Source: Olsenella sp. kh2p3
Lineage (GTDB): Bacteria > Actinomycetota > Coriobacteriia > Coriobacteriales > Atopobiaceae
Direction: 5' to 3'
Length of the DNA stretch: 64,000 bases
Assembly: GCA_900119625.1 (NCBI GenBank)
Contig: FPKD01000001.1
Coordinates: forward strand, 186,001-250,000
The position numbers and the translations under genes were made by a program. The notes below the pieces were generated by a model. It saw only the letters and a program-made list of their open reading frames with translations, was not told where the DNA came from and made no database searches. This document shows positions 7,408 through 15,776 of the stretch, one piece after another. How positions within the stretch are numbered: position 1 is the stretch's first letter; the number at the start of each line of letters is the position of its first letter.

Positions 7408-8586
7408 ATGCTCAAGGCAAGTGTCGGGGAAAGCAGCAATCTGGATCCACGTGAGGCCGTCAAGGAAACTGTGGGCAAGCTCCGCACCCAGGACGAGGGC
7501 GTCGGGAGCTCAAAGGTGGTCTTCGCCTACGCGAGCTGTGCCTATGACCTTCCCGCAATGCTCGACGAGTTTGCGCAGGAGCTCCCTGACGTACCGGTAA
7601 TCGGCAACACCTCGTTCACCGGCGTCATCACCCCGGCAGGCTTCACGGGCGGCGACGGCTTCCTCGGCGCAATGGCGTTCGACGACCCGGGGATGTCGGT
7701 CGGCGTCGCCGCCTGCCCCAAGACCGATCCCGCGCAGGACGCGGTTGAGCTTGGCGAGAAGGTCGCCCGCAAGGCCATGGAGGCCGCAGGCAAGGACGAG
7801 GCCCCGCTCTACTACTTCATGGCCGCCTCTCCGGCCGAGGAGGAGTACTACGTCAAGGGCATCACGCACGTTATCGGGCGCGTCCCGTTCTTTGGCGGCA
7901 GTGCGGCGGACAACGCCATCGCCGGTGACTGGCAGCTCTACACCTCCGAGGGCGCCTTCGCGGACGGCGTTGCGGTTGCCTTCTTCTACGGCGCGCCCGC
8001 GATGGCAAACGTCTACACCGGCGCCTACCACGAGACCGAGGACGTGGGCATCGTCACCAAGACCGTTGGCAACCGCATTCTGGCCGAGATCGACGGCGTG
8101 CCTGCGCTCGAGAAGTACGCCTCCTGGCGCGGCATGGACGTCGACGGCCTGCGCGGCGGCGCGCTTCTCGCCGAGTCCGTGGTGTCCCCGCTCGGCGTGA
8201 AGGACCGCCTCGGAGACCTGGTCGCAATCCGCCACCCCATGGCCGGCAACGACGACGGCTCCATCAGCCTTGGCAACAAAATCGCCAAGAACACCGCCGT
8301 CATCCGCATGGAGGCGAGCGTGGACGAGCTTGTCGCCTCGACCGGCGAGACGCTCGGCGAGCTCAAGAGCCAGATCGCGGATCCGGCCGCGTACCTGCTG
8401 GTTCACTGCGGCGGACGTCGCGCGGGCATCGGCGAGCGCATCGGCGAGGTGGCGGACCTTCTCGCCAGGCAGGCCGGCGGCGTGCCGTTCCTCACCGAGT
8501 TCACCTTTGGCGAGTATGGCCAGGTCGACGACGGCTGCAACACCTGCGGCGGCCTGATGCTCTCGTTCACCGGATTCGCCAAGTAG
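7408..8586 (+). CDS. FIST N-terminal/C-terminal domain protein
   Basis: 392 residues from ATG 7408, with GGGAGGA five bases upstream. The N-terminal half (SSKVVFAYASCAYDLPAMLD to VIGNTSFTGVITPAGFTGGD) matches the FIST_N fold and the C-terminal half (LLVHCGGRRAGIGERIGEVA, FTFGEYGQVDDGCNTCGG) matches FIST_C. FIST domains are predicted intracellular small-ligand sensors, often linked to amino-acid metabolism and signalling; here there is no fused output domain. It precedes an aldehyde dehydrogenase in the same direction, separated by about 100 bp of tandem repeats, so co-transcription is possible but not certain. Confidence 0.85.
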   Translation: MLKASVGESSNLDPREAVKETVGKLRTQDEGVGSSKVVFAYASCAYDLPAMLDEFAQELPDVPVIGNTSFTGVITPAGFTGGDGFLGAMAFDDPGMSVGVAACPKTDPAQDAVELGEKVARKAMEAAGKDEAPLYYFMAASPAEEEYYVKGITHVIGRVPFFGGSAADNAIAGDWQLYTSEGAFADGVAVAFFYGAPAMANVYTGAYHETEDVGIVTKTVGNRILAEIDGVPALEKYASWRGMDVDGLRGGALLAESVVSPLGVKDRLGDLVAIRHPMAGNDDGSISLGNKIAKNTAVIRMEASVDELVASTGETLGELKSQIADPAAYLLVHCGGRRAGIGERIGEVADLLARQAGGVPFLTEFTFGEYGQVDDGCNTCGGLMLSFTGFAK

Positions 8587-8677
8587 CCGCAAGCGCTCCC
8601 GGCACCGCACGCGCTCCCTCGCACCGCAAGCGCTGGGGAGAACCGCAGGCGCCCAAAAACCCGCAAGCACCCCAAAG
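8587..8677 (+). repeat. Five tandem 17-19-bp repeats ahead of aldehyde dehydrogenase gene
   Basis: Units begin CCGCAAGCGCTCC, CCGCACGCGCTCC, CCGCAAGCGCTGG, CCGCAGGCGCCCA and CCGCAAGCACCCC at 8587, 8605, 8624, 8643 and 8661. The array starts directly after the FIST stop codon and ends at the AAAGGAAGG ribosome-binding site of the next gene. It could be a protein-binding array or a slippage product. Confidence 0.8.
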
Positions 8678-8694
8678 AAAGGAAGGACCCTGCC

Positions 8695-10128
8695 ATGAAA
8701 ATGTTCCTGAACGGCAAGCCTGCCGACGCCTCAGACGGCGCAACCATCGAGGTCACCAACCCCGCAACCGGCAAGCTCATCGAGACCATCCCCTCAGCGA
8801 CCGAGGAGGACATCAAGGCCGCCGTCCAGTACGCCAAGGCAGCCCAGCCCACCTGGGCAAAGGTGCCGGTGCACGAGAAGGCCGACATCCTCATGAAGTT
8901 CCTCGACCTCGTGGCGCGCGACCACGAGTCGCTGGCCCAGACCCTCTGCGCCGAGACGGGCAAGCCCATCGTCGAGGCTCGCGCAGAGATCTCGAACATC
9001 CCCATCGCCTTCCGCGCCTTCGCGGAGCGCGCGAAGCACCTCTACGGCGAAACGATCCCCGCCGGCATGGAGGCCGGGCAGGAGCACCACATCCTCATCA
9101 CCCGTCGCGAGCCCCTGGGCGTCATCGCCGCCGTCATCCCCTTCAACTTCCCGTGCGACCTCTTCGACCAGAAGGTGGCACCCGCCCTTCTCGCCGGCAA
9201 CGCGGTGATCGTGAAGCCGTCGACCGACAACCCCCTCACGCTCTGCAAGCTTACGGCGCTTCTCGGCGAGGCCGGCGTCACGCCCGGCGCCATCCAGATC
9301 GTGACCGGACGCGGCTCAAAGGTTGGCAACTGGCTCTGCACCGACCCAGACGTCGACGCTATCACCCTCACCGGCTCGACCGAGGTTGGCATCGAGACCG
9401 CTCACCACGCGGCGGACCACCTTGCCCACACCGCCCTTGAGCTGGGCGGAAACGACGCCTTCATCCTCCTGCCCGACGGGGACGTGGATCTGGCGGTCGA
9501 CGAGCTCATGTGGGGCCGCATGTACAACACCGGCCAGGTGTGTTGCGCGTCCAAGCGCTTCCTCATCCACCGGAGCCTCGTGGACGAGTTCACGAGCAAG
9601 GCCGTCGCGCGCATCTCGGCCCTCAAGCAGGGCGACCCCGCCGACGAGTCCACGCAGATTGGCTGTCTCATCTCTGAGAAGGCCGCCATCAAGGCCGAGG
9701 AGCAGATCAAGCTCACCGTGGAGCAGGGTGGCAAGGTCATCCTCGGCGGCCACCGCACGGGCGCCTTCCTCGAGCCGACGGTCATCGCGGACGTGCCCGC
9801 CACCGCAGACGTCGCCAAGGACATGGAGATCTTCGCGCCCGTGGTGCCCATCATCACGTTCGACACCGTCGACGAGGCCGTTGAGATTGCCAACGGCTCC
9901 AAGTTTGGCCTCTGCGGGTGCGTCTTCACGCGCGACATGAAGCTCGCCACGAGCGTCGCCGAGCGCCTGGAGTGCGGCGGCGCCGTGATCAACGGCGCGA
10001 GCTTCTTCAGGAGCTTCGAGATGCCGTTTGGCGGCTACAAGTACTCGGGCATTGGCACCGAGGGCGTCATGTCCACCTTCGACGAGGTCACGCACACCAA
10101 GACCGTCGTTCTCAAGGGCATCGTGTAG
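8695..10128 (+). CDS. NAD(P)-dependent aldehyde dehydrogenase
   Basis: 477 residues, typical for the ALDH superfamily. Landmarks: FNFPCDLFDQKVAPALLAGN (cofactor-binding Asn and fold core), ITLTGSTEVG (Rossmann turn), LELGGNDAFILLPDGD (catalytic Glu) and GQVCCASKRFLIH (catalytic Cys). Overall resemblance is to succinate-semialdehyde/lactaldehyde dehydrogenases; the exact substrate cannot be read from sequence. ATG 8695 is preceded by AAAGGAAGG. It is convergent with an IclR regulator gene, which may control it (inference). A hairpin at 10151-10183 follows. Confidence 0.92.
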   Translation: MKMFLNGKPADASDGATIEVTNPATGKLIETIPSATEEDIKAAVQYAKAAQPTWAKVPVHEKADILMKFLDLVARDHESLAQTLCAETGKPIVEARAEISNIPIAFRAFAERAKHLYGETIPAGMEAGQEHHILITRREPLGVIAAVIPFNFPCDLFDQKVAPALLAGNAVIVKPSTDNPLTLCKLTALLGEAGVTPGAIQIVTGRGSKVGNWLCTDPDVDAITLTGSTEVGIETAHHAADHLAHTALELGGNDAFILLPDGDVDLAVDELMWGRMYNTGQVCCASKRFLIHRSLVDEFTSKAVARISALKQGDPADESTQIGCLISEKAAIKAEEQIKLTVEQGGKVILGGHRTGAFLEPTVIADVPATADVAKDMEIFAPVVPIITFDTVDEAVEIANGSKFGLCGCVFTRDMKLATSVAERLECGGAVINGASFFRSFEMPFGGYKYSGIGTEGVMSTFDEVTHTKTVVLKGIV

Positions 10129-10150
10129 CGGCTGCCGAGAAACGCAAGGC

Positions 10151-10183
10151 AACGGGCCCGCATCGTTTGGTGCGGACCCGTTT
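10151..10183 (+). terminator. Terminator hairpin after aldehyde dehydrogenase gene
   Basis: ACGGGCCCGCA pairs with TGCGGACCCGT with one mismatch around a short loop, followed by TTTCG. It lies 23 bp past the stop codon. Confidence 0.7.
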
Positions 10184-10260
10184 CGTGTGCGCTGGCGGCA
10201 GCATGGCAGGCGAGGCGACGGCGTCCGGCGTGGCGGCCGGCGCGGCAGCGCCCGTCTCGT

Positions 10261-11022
10261 CTACGCGGCCTTGTATCCCATGCGGCGCGAGAGGTGGCGC
10301 GCGGCGCTCATGACCTCGCCGGCGACCATGTCGATGCGATCGTCCGTGAGCTCCGTCACCGTGCCGCTCGCGCTGATGGCGGCCACCGCCTCGCCACGGT
10401 AGTCGAACACGGGCGCGCCAATGCAGCGGTGTCCCAGCTGGTACTCCTCGTTGTCCATGGCCCACCCCTGCACGCGGACCTTCCGCAGGTGCTCGACAAG
10501 GTCCTCGCGCGAGCAGATGGTATAGGGGGTGTAGCGCTTGAAGTCGCAGCAATCAAGAACGCGCGCCAGCTCGTCACCGGAGAGGCACGAGAGCAGACAC
10601 TTCCCCATCGACGAGCAGAACGCGGGCGAGCGGTACCCCACCTGCGTGTAGAGGCGCGTGTGGGGATACACGTCCATCTTCTCCATGTAGACCACGTCGG
10701 CACCCTCGAGCACGCCCATGTGGGTGGTGAGGTTGAGGTCCCACAGCATGCGCGAGAGGCACGGCTTCGCCTCGGCGAGAAGCTCAAGGCTGTTTATGCG
10801 CGAGCTCGCAATCTCGATGAACTTGTAACCCAGACGGTACCCGCCCCTCTCGTCGCGCTCCGCGTACTGGCGCGCCACCAGCGAGGATAGGATGCGGTGG
10901 GCGGTGCTCTTGCTGAGGCCGGTCGCCTTGGAGATGTCTGTCAGAGAGAGGGGCTCGCGGCTGTCCGAGAGCGCCTCGAGAATGTCGAAGGCCCGATCCA
11001 CCACGCGTATCGACTCGGCCAT
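10261..11022 (-). CDS. IclR family transcriptional regulator
   Basis: 253 residues. The N-terminal winged helix is clear (LSLTDISKATGLSKSTAHRI, LVARQYAERDERGGYRLGYK), followed by the IclR effector-binding domain, which includes CSSMGKCLLSCLSGDELARV and GAPVFDYRGEAVAAISASG. IclR proteins bind a small metabolite and usually repress a neighbouring catabolic operon. The gene is convergent with the aldehyde dehydrogenase, whose promoter is not adjacent, so the target remains unknown. It lies downstream of pcrA on the same strand but is separated from it by a repeat hairpin and a 175-bp gap. Confidence 0.92.
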   Translation of the reverse strand: MAESIRVVDRAFDILEALSDSREPLSLTDISKATGLSKSTAHRILSSLVARQYAERDERGGYRLGYKFIEIASSRINSLELLAEAKPCLSRMLWDLNLTTHMGVLEGADVVYMEKMDVYPHTRLYTQVGYRSPAFCSSMGKCLLSCLSGDELARVLDCCDFKRYTPYTICSREDLVEHLRKVRVQGWAMDNEEYQLGHRCIGAPVFDYRGEAVAAISASGTVTELTDDRIDMVAGEVMSAARHLSRRMGYKAA

Positions 11023-11150
11023 GGCCGTTGCTCCTCACCCTCGCCCGGTTTCTCGCCGACGCACGATTTCCGCCGGCGAGAAGAGCGTAGGGCATCCGGG
11101 ACGCGCCGCGTTCCACCAGACGGCATGCGGCGCTTCTCGTCCGCGAGCGT

Positions 11151-11199
11151 GAGACAAAGTGAGACAAAGAGCGAGACAAAGGGACAGTCCCTTTGTCTC
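11151..11199. repeat. GAGACAAAGGGA hairpin family, copy 2 with tripled half-site
   Basis: GAGACAAAGGGAC (11173-11185) pairs perfectly with GTCCCTTTGTCTC around one base. Two further GAGACAAAG half-sites lie upstream at 11151 and 11161. On the minus strand the first three bases of the palindrome (TGA) are the pcrA stop codon. Confidence 0.9.
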
Positions 11200-13771
11200 A
11201 TTCCTCAATCTTCACGATGGGCGCGAAGCCCTTCATGAGCTTCTTGGTCTTGCCCGTGCGAGAGAAGCGCACCTCGATGGTGTCGCCCTTGGCGGCAATG
11301 ACCACACCGGGGCCAAAGGTCTTGTGCGAGACGTGATCTCCTGCCGAGAAGCTCTCCACCGCCTTTGCCGCATCGCGGCGCGGGGCCTGCGGGCGCGACA
11401 AGGGCGCCGACGACACGGCGCTTGGAGCGGCGGACCCACCCGTCGAGCGCGTGCGCGAGCCAAAGACGTGACCGCCGTAGACCTCGGAGCCACGGCCGCT
11501 GCCAAAGGTGCCGTGCCTGTCTCCCCGCTTCTCCCAGCCCACGCCCGAGAAGCCCGAAGAGCCAACGCCCACGGCCTCGACGTCCGCTGCGGGAATCTCG
11601 TTCACAAAGCGGCTGCGCGGGTTTGCCTGCACCGAGCCAAAGGTGCGGCGCGTGAGCGCGTAGGTGAGGTAGAGGCGCTTGCGGGCGCGCGTGATGGCCA
11701 CGTACGCCAGGCGGCGCTCCTCCTCGATCGACGCCGGGTCGCCCTCGTGCGCCGAGTGCGGGAAGATCCCCTCCTCCATGCCGGCGACGAAGACCACCGG
11801 GAACTCCAGGCCCTTGGCCGAGTGCACCGTCATCATGGTGACGGCGCTCGACGAGCCCGCGAGCGCGTCCAGGTCCGAGCGCAGCGCGAGCCACTCGAGA
11901 AGTGCAGGAAGCTTCTGCGCCGCGACGTCGGGCAGCTTGGTTCCTTCTGCAGGCGATTTCGTGAGCGAAGCGAGCGAGCGAGCGTCGTCAGACGCGAGCG
12001 CTGAGCCGGCAGGAGGAACCAAGCTGCCTGCGGCCCTGAGCTGCTCCAGGCTCTCGAGCGTCTCGACTGCGTCATCGTGGGTCTCGTCGAACTCGGCCGC
12101 GACGCCGTAGAACTCCTTGATGTTCTCGATGCGGCTGTCGGCCTCGATGGAGTGCTCGGCCTCGAGGGCACGGATGAGGCCGGAGCGGTCGATGATGGCC
12201 TCCACCACATCCGAGAGCTCGCCCGTCATGTGGCGGCCGGCCTCGATGGTGCCCGTGAACTCGGAGAGCGCGCCCCGCACCTTGGGCGAGAGCAGGCCCT
12301 GCTCGGCGATGCACGCCTCGCAGGCGGCAAAGAACGAAATGCGGTTCTCGGCCGCGTAGGTGCGGATCTTGTTGATGGACGTGGAGCCAATGCCGCGGCG
12401 CGGCGTGTTGACCACGCGCTGCGCGGCAACGTCGTCGTCCGGGTTCACGACGACCTTGAGGTAGGCCATCACGTCGCGGACCTCCTGGCGGTCGAAGAAG
12501 CGCGTACCGCCCACGATCTTGTAGGGCACGCCGGCGCGCAGGAACATGTCTTCGAGGATGCGCGACTGCGCGTTGGTGCGGTAGAAGACGGCAACGTCGT
12601 CGTAGCTGGTGCCCTTGTCGTGCAGCTTCTCGATCTCCGAGCCAATCCAGCGGCCCTCGTCGCGCTCGTCCGCGGCCTGGTACACGCGGATCTTCTCGCC
12701 GTCGCCCGCGTCGGTGAAGAGGCGCTTGGCCTTGCGGTGCGAGTTGTGGGCCACCACGGCGTTGGCCGCGTTCAAGATGTGGCCGGTGGAGCGGTAGTTC
12801 TGCTCGAGCTTGACCACGTGGGCGTCGGGGTAGTCCTTCTCGAAGGAGAGGATGTTCTTGATGTCCGCACCGCGCCAGGAGTAGATGGACTGGTCGTCGT
12901 CGCCCACGACCATGAGGTTTCTGTACTTGCGGGCAAGGAGGTTGGTGATGGCGTACTGGACGCCGTTGGTGTCCTGGTACTCGTCCACGCTGATCTGGCG
13001 GAAGCGCTCCTGGTAGGCGTCGAGCACCTGCGGGTTCTTGGCGAGAAGCTCGAAGGCCTTCACCAGGAGGTCGTCGAAGTCCATGGCGTTGGCACGCTCG
13101 AGGCGGCCCTGCAGCACGCGGTAGACCTGCGCCGCCTTGCGCTCCAGCGGCGTCTGAGCCTGGCCCTGCATCTCGTCGGGCATGACCAGGCCGTTCTTCG
13201 CTGCCGAGATCTGCGAGCGGATGGCCTGGATGGGGAACTGCTTGGGGTCCACGTCGAGCTCGGACATGATGGTCTTGACCAGGCGCTTCGAGTCATCGTC
13301 GTCATAGATGGTGAAGTTCGGCTGGTAGCCCACCAGCTCTGGGTCGTCGCGAAGCATGCGCACGCACATGGCGTGGAAGGTGCACACCCACATGCCGCGG
13401 GTGCCGCCGGGAAGCAGCGCGTTGAGGCGCTCGCGCATCTCGGCCGCCGCCTTGTTGGTGAACGTGATGGCGAGCACCTGCCACGGACGGACGCCCTCGT
13501 CGGCCACCATGTGCGCGATGCGGTACGTGAGCACGCGCGTCTTGCCCGAGCCCGCGCCGGCAAGCACCAGGAGCGGGCCGTGCGTACAGAGCACGGCGTC
13601 GCGCTGAGCGGGGTTGAGGCCGTCGATGTCGACGGCGGAGGGGCGGTTGGCGGCGGCGGGGGTTGCGGGCGCCGCAGGGGCGGCGGCCTGCGCGGCGGCG
13701 GGTTGCGGGGCCGTTGCCGCCTGAGGGGCGCTAGCTGCGGAGAAGAACGAGAACTGCTGGTCAGAGGGCAT
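11198..13771 (-). CDS. pcrA: ATP-dependent DNA helicase PcrA/UvrD
   Basis: 857 residues from ATG 13771, preceded by GGAGAC. A low-complexity Ala/Pro N terminus of about 60 residues precedes the Q motif and Walker A (LVLAGAGSGKTRVLTYRIAH). Superfamily 1 motifs follow in order: DEYQDTN (Walker B), VVGDDDQSIYSWRGA, LEQNYRST, TVHSAKGLEFPVVFVAG and YVAITRARKRLYLTYA. The C terminus carries the Tudor-like domain (GDHVSHKTFGPGVVIAAKGD) that binds RNA polymerase in PcrA proteins. It unwinds DNA 3' to 5' in nucleotide excision repair, conflict resolution and rolling-circle replication. A region at about residues 600-640 is Ser/Ala rich and less conserved. The promoter region has unusual palindromes (13831-13905); the stop codon is part of a hairpin repeat. 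Confidence 0.97.
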   Translation of the reverse strand: MPSDQQFSFFSAASAPQAATAPQPAAAQAAAPAAPATPAAANRPSAVDIDGLNPAQRDAVLCTHGPLLVLAGAGSGKTRVLTYRIAHMVADEGVRPWQVLAITFTNKAAAEMRERLNALLPGGTRGMWVCTFHAMCVRMLRDDPELVGYQPNFTIYDDDDSKRLVKTIMSELDVDPKQFPIQAIRSQISAAKNGLVMPDEMQGQAQTPLERKAAQVYRVLQGRLERANAMDFDDLLVKAFELLAKNPQVLDAYQERFRQISVDEYQDTNGVQYAITNLLARKYRNLMVVGDDDQSIYSWRGADIKNILSFEKDYPDAHVVKLEQNYRSTGHILNAANAVVAHNSHRKAKRLFTDAGDGEKIRVYQAADERDEGRWIGSEIEKLHDKGTSYDDVAVFYRTNAQSRILEDMFLRAGVPYKIVGGTRFFDRQEVRDVMAYLKVVVNPDDDVAAQRVVNTPRRGIGSTSINKIRTYAAENRISFFAACEACIAEQGLLSPKVRGALSEFTGTIEAGRHMTGELSDVVEAIIDRSGLIRALEAEHSIEADSRIENIKEFYGVAAEFDETHDDAVETLESLEQLRAAGSLVPPAGSALASDDARSLASLTKSPAEGTKLPDVAAQKLPALLEWLALRSDLDALAGSSSAVTMMTVHSAKGLEFPVVFVAGMEEGIFPHSAHEGDPASIEEERRLAYVAITRARKRLYLTYALTRRTFGSVQANPRSRFVNEIPAADVEAVGVGSSGFSGVGWEKRGDRHGTFGSGRGSEVYGGHVFGSRTRSTGGSAAPSAVSSAPLSRPQAPRRDAAKAVESFSAGDHVSHKTFGPGVVIAAKGDTIEVRFSRTGKTKKLMKGFAPIVKIEE

Positions 13772-13830
13772 GCATGTCTCCTGTGGTATCGAATTGACTC
13801 TCAAGAGTCTAACGCCCGGAGACGACAGTA

Positions 13831-13905
13831 ATTGGAACCTCCAATGGAATCCCATTGCCCGGCAATGGAATCCCGTTGCCAGGTAATGGAATCCCGTTGC
13901 CAGGT
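13831..13905. promoter_or_regulatory. Overlapping palindromes with 21-bp period upstream of pcrA
   Basis: ATTGGA-ACC-TCCAAT (13831-13845) overlaps CAATGG-AATC-CCATTG (13842-13857). The latter is the first of three tandem 21-bp units starting at 13843, 13864 and 13885; units 2 and 3 are identical (AATGGAATCCCGTTGCC then AGGT). The 21-bp period is two helical turns, so the dyads would face the same side of the DNA. The block lies 60 bp before the pcrA start and just past the NADH oxidase stop codon. Confidence 0.75.
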
Positions 13906-13935
13906 ATAAAAATCCCGCAGGCGCCGCCGCGAGCC

Positions 13936-15288
13936 CTACGCGCCCAGGACCGCGGAGTACGCCGCCATGGTGTAGTAGTTGTACGGCTGGTTGAAGTGCG
14001 GAAGGAAGAAGACGTCGAGCAGCGCCAGGCGGTCGATGGTCAGCCCCTCCTGAATCGCCAGCGAGAACATGTGGATGCCCGCGCTCATGTCGTAGGTCGA
14101 GGCCATCTGCGCGCCAAGGACCCTGCGCGTGGTGCCGTCGAAGACCACGCGAATCTTGACCTCGGGGTTCTCGGTCTCAACGAAAGTCGCCTTCTGCACC
14201 TGCGAGAAGTCACTCACGCAGGCATCGTAGCCCGCCCTGCGCGCGGCCGCCTCGGTGAGGCCCGTGGCCAGCATCTTGAGGTCGTAGATGCAGATGCCCG
14301 AGGAGCCCTGCACGCCCACGCCCTCGATTGCCATGCCGCAGGCGTTGTGACCCGCCACGATGCCCGAGCGCACGGCGTTTGTCGCCAGCGCAATGTAAGC
14401 CGGCTCGCCATCCTTGGCGTTGCTATAGCAGCTGGAGCAATCCCCCACCGCATACACGCCTCGACGGCTGGTCTCCTGGTGGTGGTCGACGAGAAGCGCG
14501 CCGTTCCGCAGCGTGTCAAAGCCTGCGCCCTCGAAAAGCGCGGCATTTGGCTTGAAGCCAATACACAGGCACACGAGGTCCGCCTGGTGGGTGCCCTTGT
14601 CGGTTACCACGCGGGCCACCTTGCCGTTCTCGCCCTCAAGGCGCAGGACCTTCTCGCCAAAGGCGAGCTCGATGCCGTGACTGCGGAGGTTCTCGGCCAT
14701 GAGGTCGCAAAACTCCTCGTCAAAGTTGCCGGAGACGCAGGCAGGCGCCATGTCGACGAGCGTTACCTCGCGGCCGTTTCGCTGGAAGGCCTCCGCCAGC
14801 TCGACGCCAATGTAGCCCGCGCCAACCACGGTCACGCGGCGGATGGCGGGGTCCTTGAGCTTCTCGACCACTGCCTGCGCGTCCTGGAAGAGCTTCACGC
14901 GCTGGACGTTCTGGAGGTCTACGCCCTCGATGGGCGGGATGATGGGCAGCGAACCCGTGGCCAGGATGAGCTTGTCGTAGGGCTGGTCAACGCGCGTGCC
15001 GTCCGCCGCAACGGCGTGGACCACCTGCGCGTCGTAGTCGATGGACTCGACGCGCGTCTCCATGAAGACCGTTGCGCCCTTGGCCTCGAAGCCCTCCTTG
15101 GTCTGGTAGAAGAGGCCGTCCGGACCAGAGATCTGCCGACCAATCCACAGCGCCATGCCGCACCCCAAAAAGCTGATGTTGCTGTTCTGGTCGATGATCA
15201 CGACCTCGTTGCCGGGGTGGTTGTCGAGAATGGCGTTGGCCGCCGCGGTCCCCGCGTGGTTGGCGCCGACGATCACGATCCTGCTCAT
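13936..15288 (-). CDS. nox: NADH oxidase / CoA-disulfide reductase family flavoprotein
   Basis: 450 residues. FAD-binding Rossmann motif VIVGANHAGTAAANAIL at the N terminus, redox Cys43 in SFLGCGMALWIG (the single cysteine cycling through sulfenic acid in water-forming NADH oxidases), NADH-binding VTVVGAGYIGVELAEAFQR in the middle, second FAD motif GVYAVGDCSSC, and the C-terminal dimerisation domain. The enzyme most likely reduces O2 to water with NADH, protecting an anaerobe and restoring NAD+. CoA-disulfide or polysulfide reductase activity cannot be excluded. Its promoter region holds a 7-bp dyad (15383-15403). Confidence 0.93.
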   Translation of the reverse strand: MSRIVIVGANHAGTAAANAILDNHPGNEVVIIDQNSNISFLGCGMALWIGRQISGPDGLFYQTKEGFEAKGATVFMETRVESIDYDAQVVHAVAADGTRVDQPYDKLILATGSLPIIPPIEGVDLQNVQRVKLFQDAQAVVEKLKDPAIRRVTVVGAGYIGVELAEAFQRNGREVTLVDMAPACVSGNFDEEFCDLMAENLRSHGIELAFGEKVLRLEGENGKVARVVTDKGTHQADLVCLCIGFKPNAALFEGAGFDTLRNGALLVDHHQETSRRGVYAVGDCSSCYSNAKDGEPAYIALATNAVRSGIVAGHNACGMAIEGVGVQGSSGICIYDLKMLATGLTEAAARRAGYDACVSDFSQVQKATFVETENPEVKIRVVFDGTTRRVLGAQMASTYDMSAGIHMFSLAIQEGLTIDRLALLDVFFLPHFNQPYNYYTMAAYSAVLGA

Positions 15289-15382
15289 GTGCTCCCCTTC
15301 CCTTCCGCGGGCGTGCCGCGCAGACGGACACGAGGGACGCAGCGGGCAGACGAAGGGCAGCTGCCGGCGGTCCCTTGGGCTA

Positions 15383-15403
15383 ATGTTATCTTCTATATAA
15401 CAT
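15383..15403 (-). promoter_or_regulatory. AT-rich dyad in NADH oxidase promoter region
   Basis: ATGTTAT and ATAACAT form a perfect 7-7-7 dyad in the otherwise GC-rich leader, about 95 bp before the NADH oxidase start. The AT-rich block could serve both as -10 region and as a redox or oxygen regulator site; no named consensus (for example Rex) fits. Confidence 0.4.
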
Positions 15404-15488
15404 ATTGCCCAGGCAGTACAGCCGGCTTCTAATTGCTATTCGGCAAGTGACATATATATGCGGCGGCGCGCCCTTCCGTGAGCAGTCC

Positions 15489-15776
15489 CTAACCGACAAG
15501 AGCTTCTACATGCGGAAGCTTGGTAGTATCAATTGTCTTAAGATCATAGGTCGACTGCAGGTTGAGCCAGAACTGAGCGGTGGTCCCCAGCGCCTCCCCC
15601 AGAAGCCATGCCATCTCAGCTGTAATGCCTCGCCGACCATTCACGATGTCGGATATCGCAGACTGCGGCTTGCCAATGGCCTTGGCAAGCCGGTACTGGC
15701 TAATGCCCATCGGCTCGAGAAACTCTTCGAGAAGAATCTCGCCTGGGGTGGAAATATAGCTATGAATGGTAGTCAC
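15489..15776 (-). CDS. higA: HigA family antitoxin (XRE HTH), toxin lost
   Basis: 95 residues from GTG 15776, with AAGGGAG eight bases upstream. The sequence STPGEILLEEFLEPMGISQY at the N terminus is the HigA signature, followed by the XRE helix-turn-helix (RLAKAIGKPQSAISDIVNGR) and RGITAEMAWLLGEALGTT. HigA binds and neutralises the RelE-like toxin HigB and represses the operon. Its start overlaps the end of a toxin reading frame by 17 bp, the normal higBA arrangement, but the toxin is only a C-terminal remnant (next entry). So this is an orphan antitoxin. Confidence 0.9.
   Translation of the reverse strand: MTTIHSYISTPGEILLEEFLEPMGISQYRLAKAIGKPQSAISDIVNGRRGITAEMAWLLGEALGTTAQFWLNLQSTYDLKTIDTTKLPHVEALVG

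Noticed and set aside
10184..10260. Possible small gene between aldehyde dehydrogenase and iclR
   Set aside because: Only Ala/Gly-rich frames without start signals; the hairpin at 10151-10183 marks a transcript end.
12077..13831. Plus-strand frame of 584 codons opposite pcrA
   Set aside because: Shadow of the helicase gene; no recognisable domain and skewed composition (Val/His/Gly/Arg).
13843..13905. CRISPR-like array before pcrA
   Set aside because: Units are contiguous 21-bp repeats without spacers.
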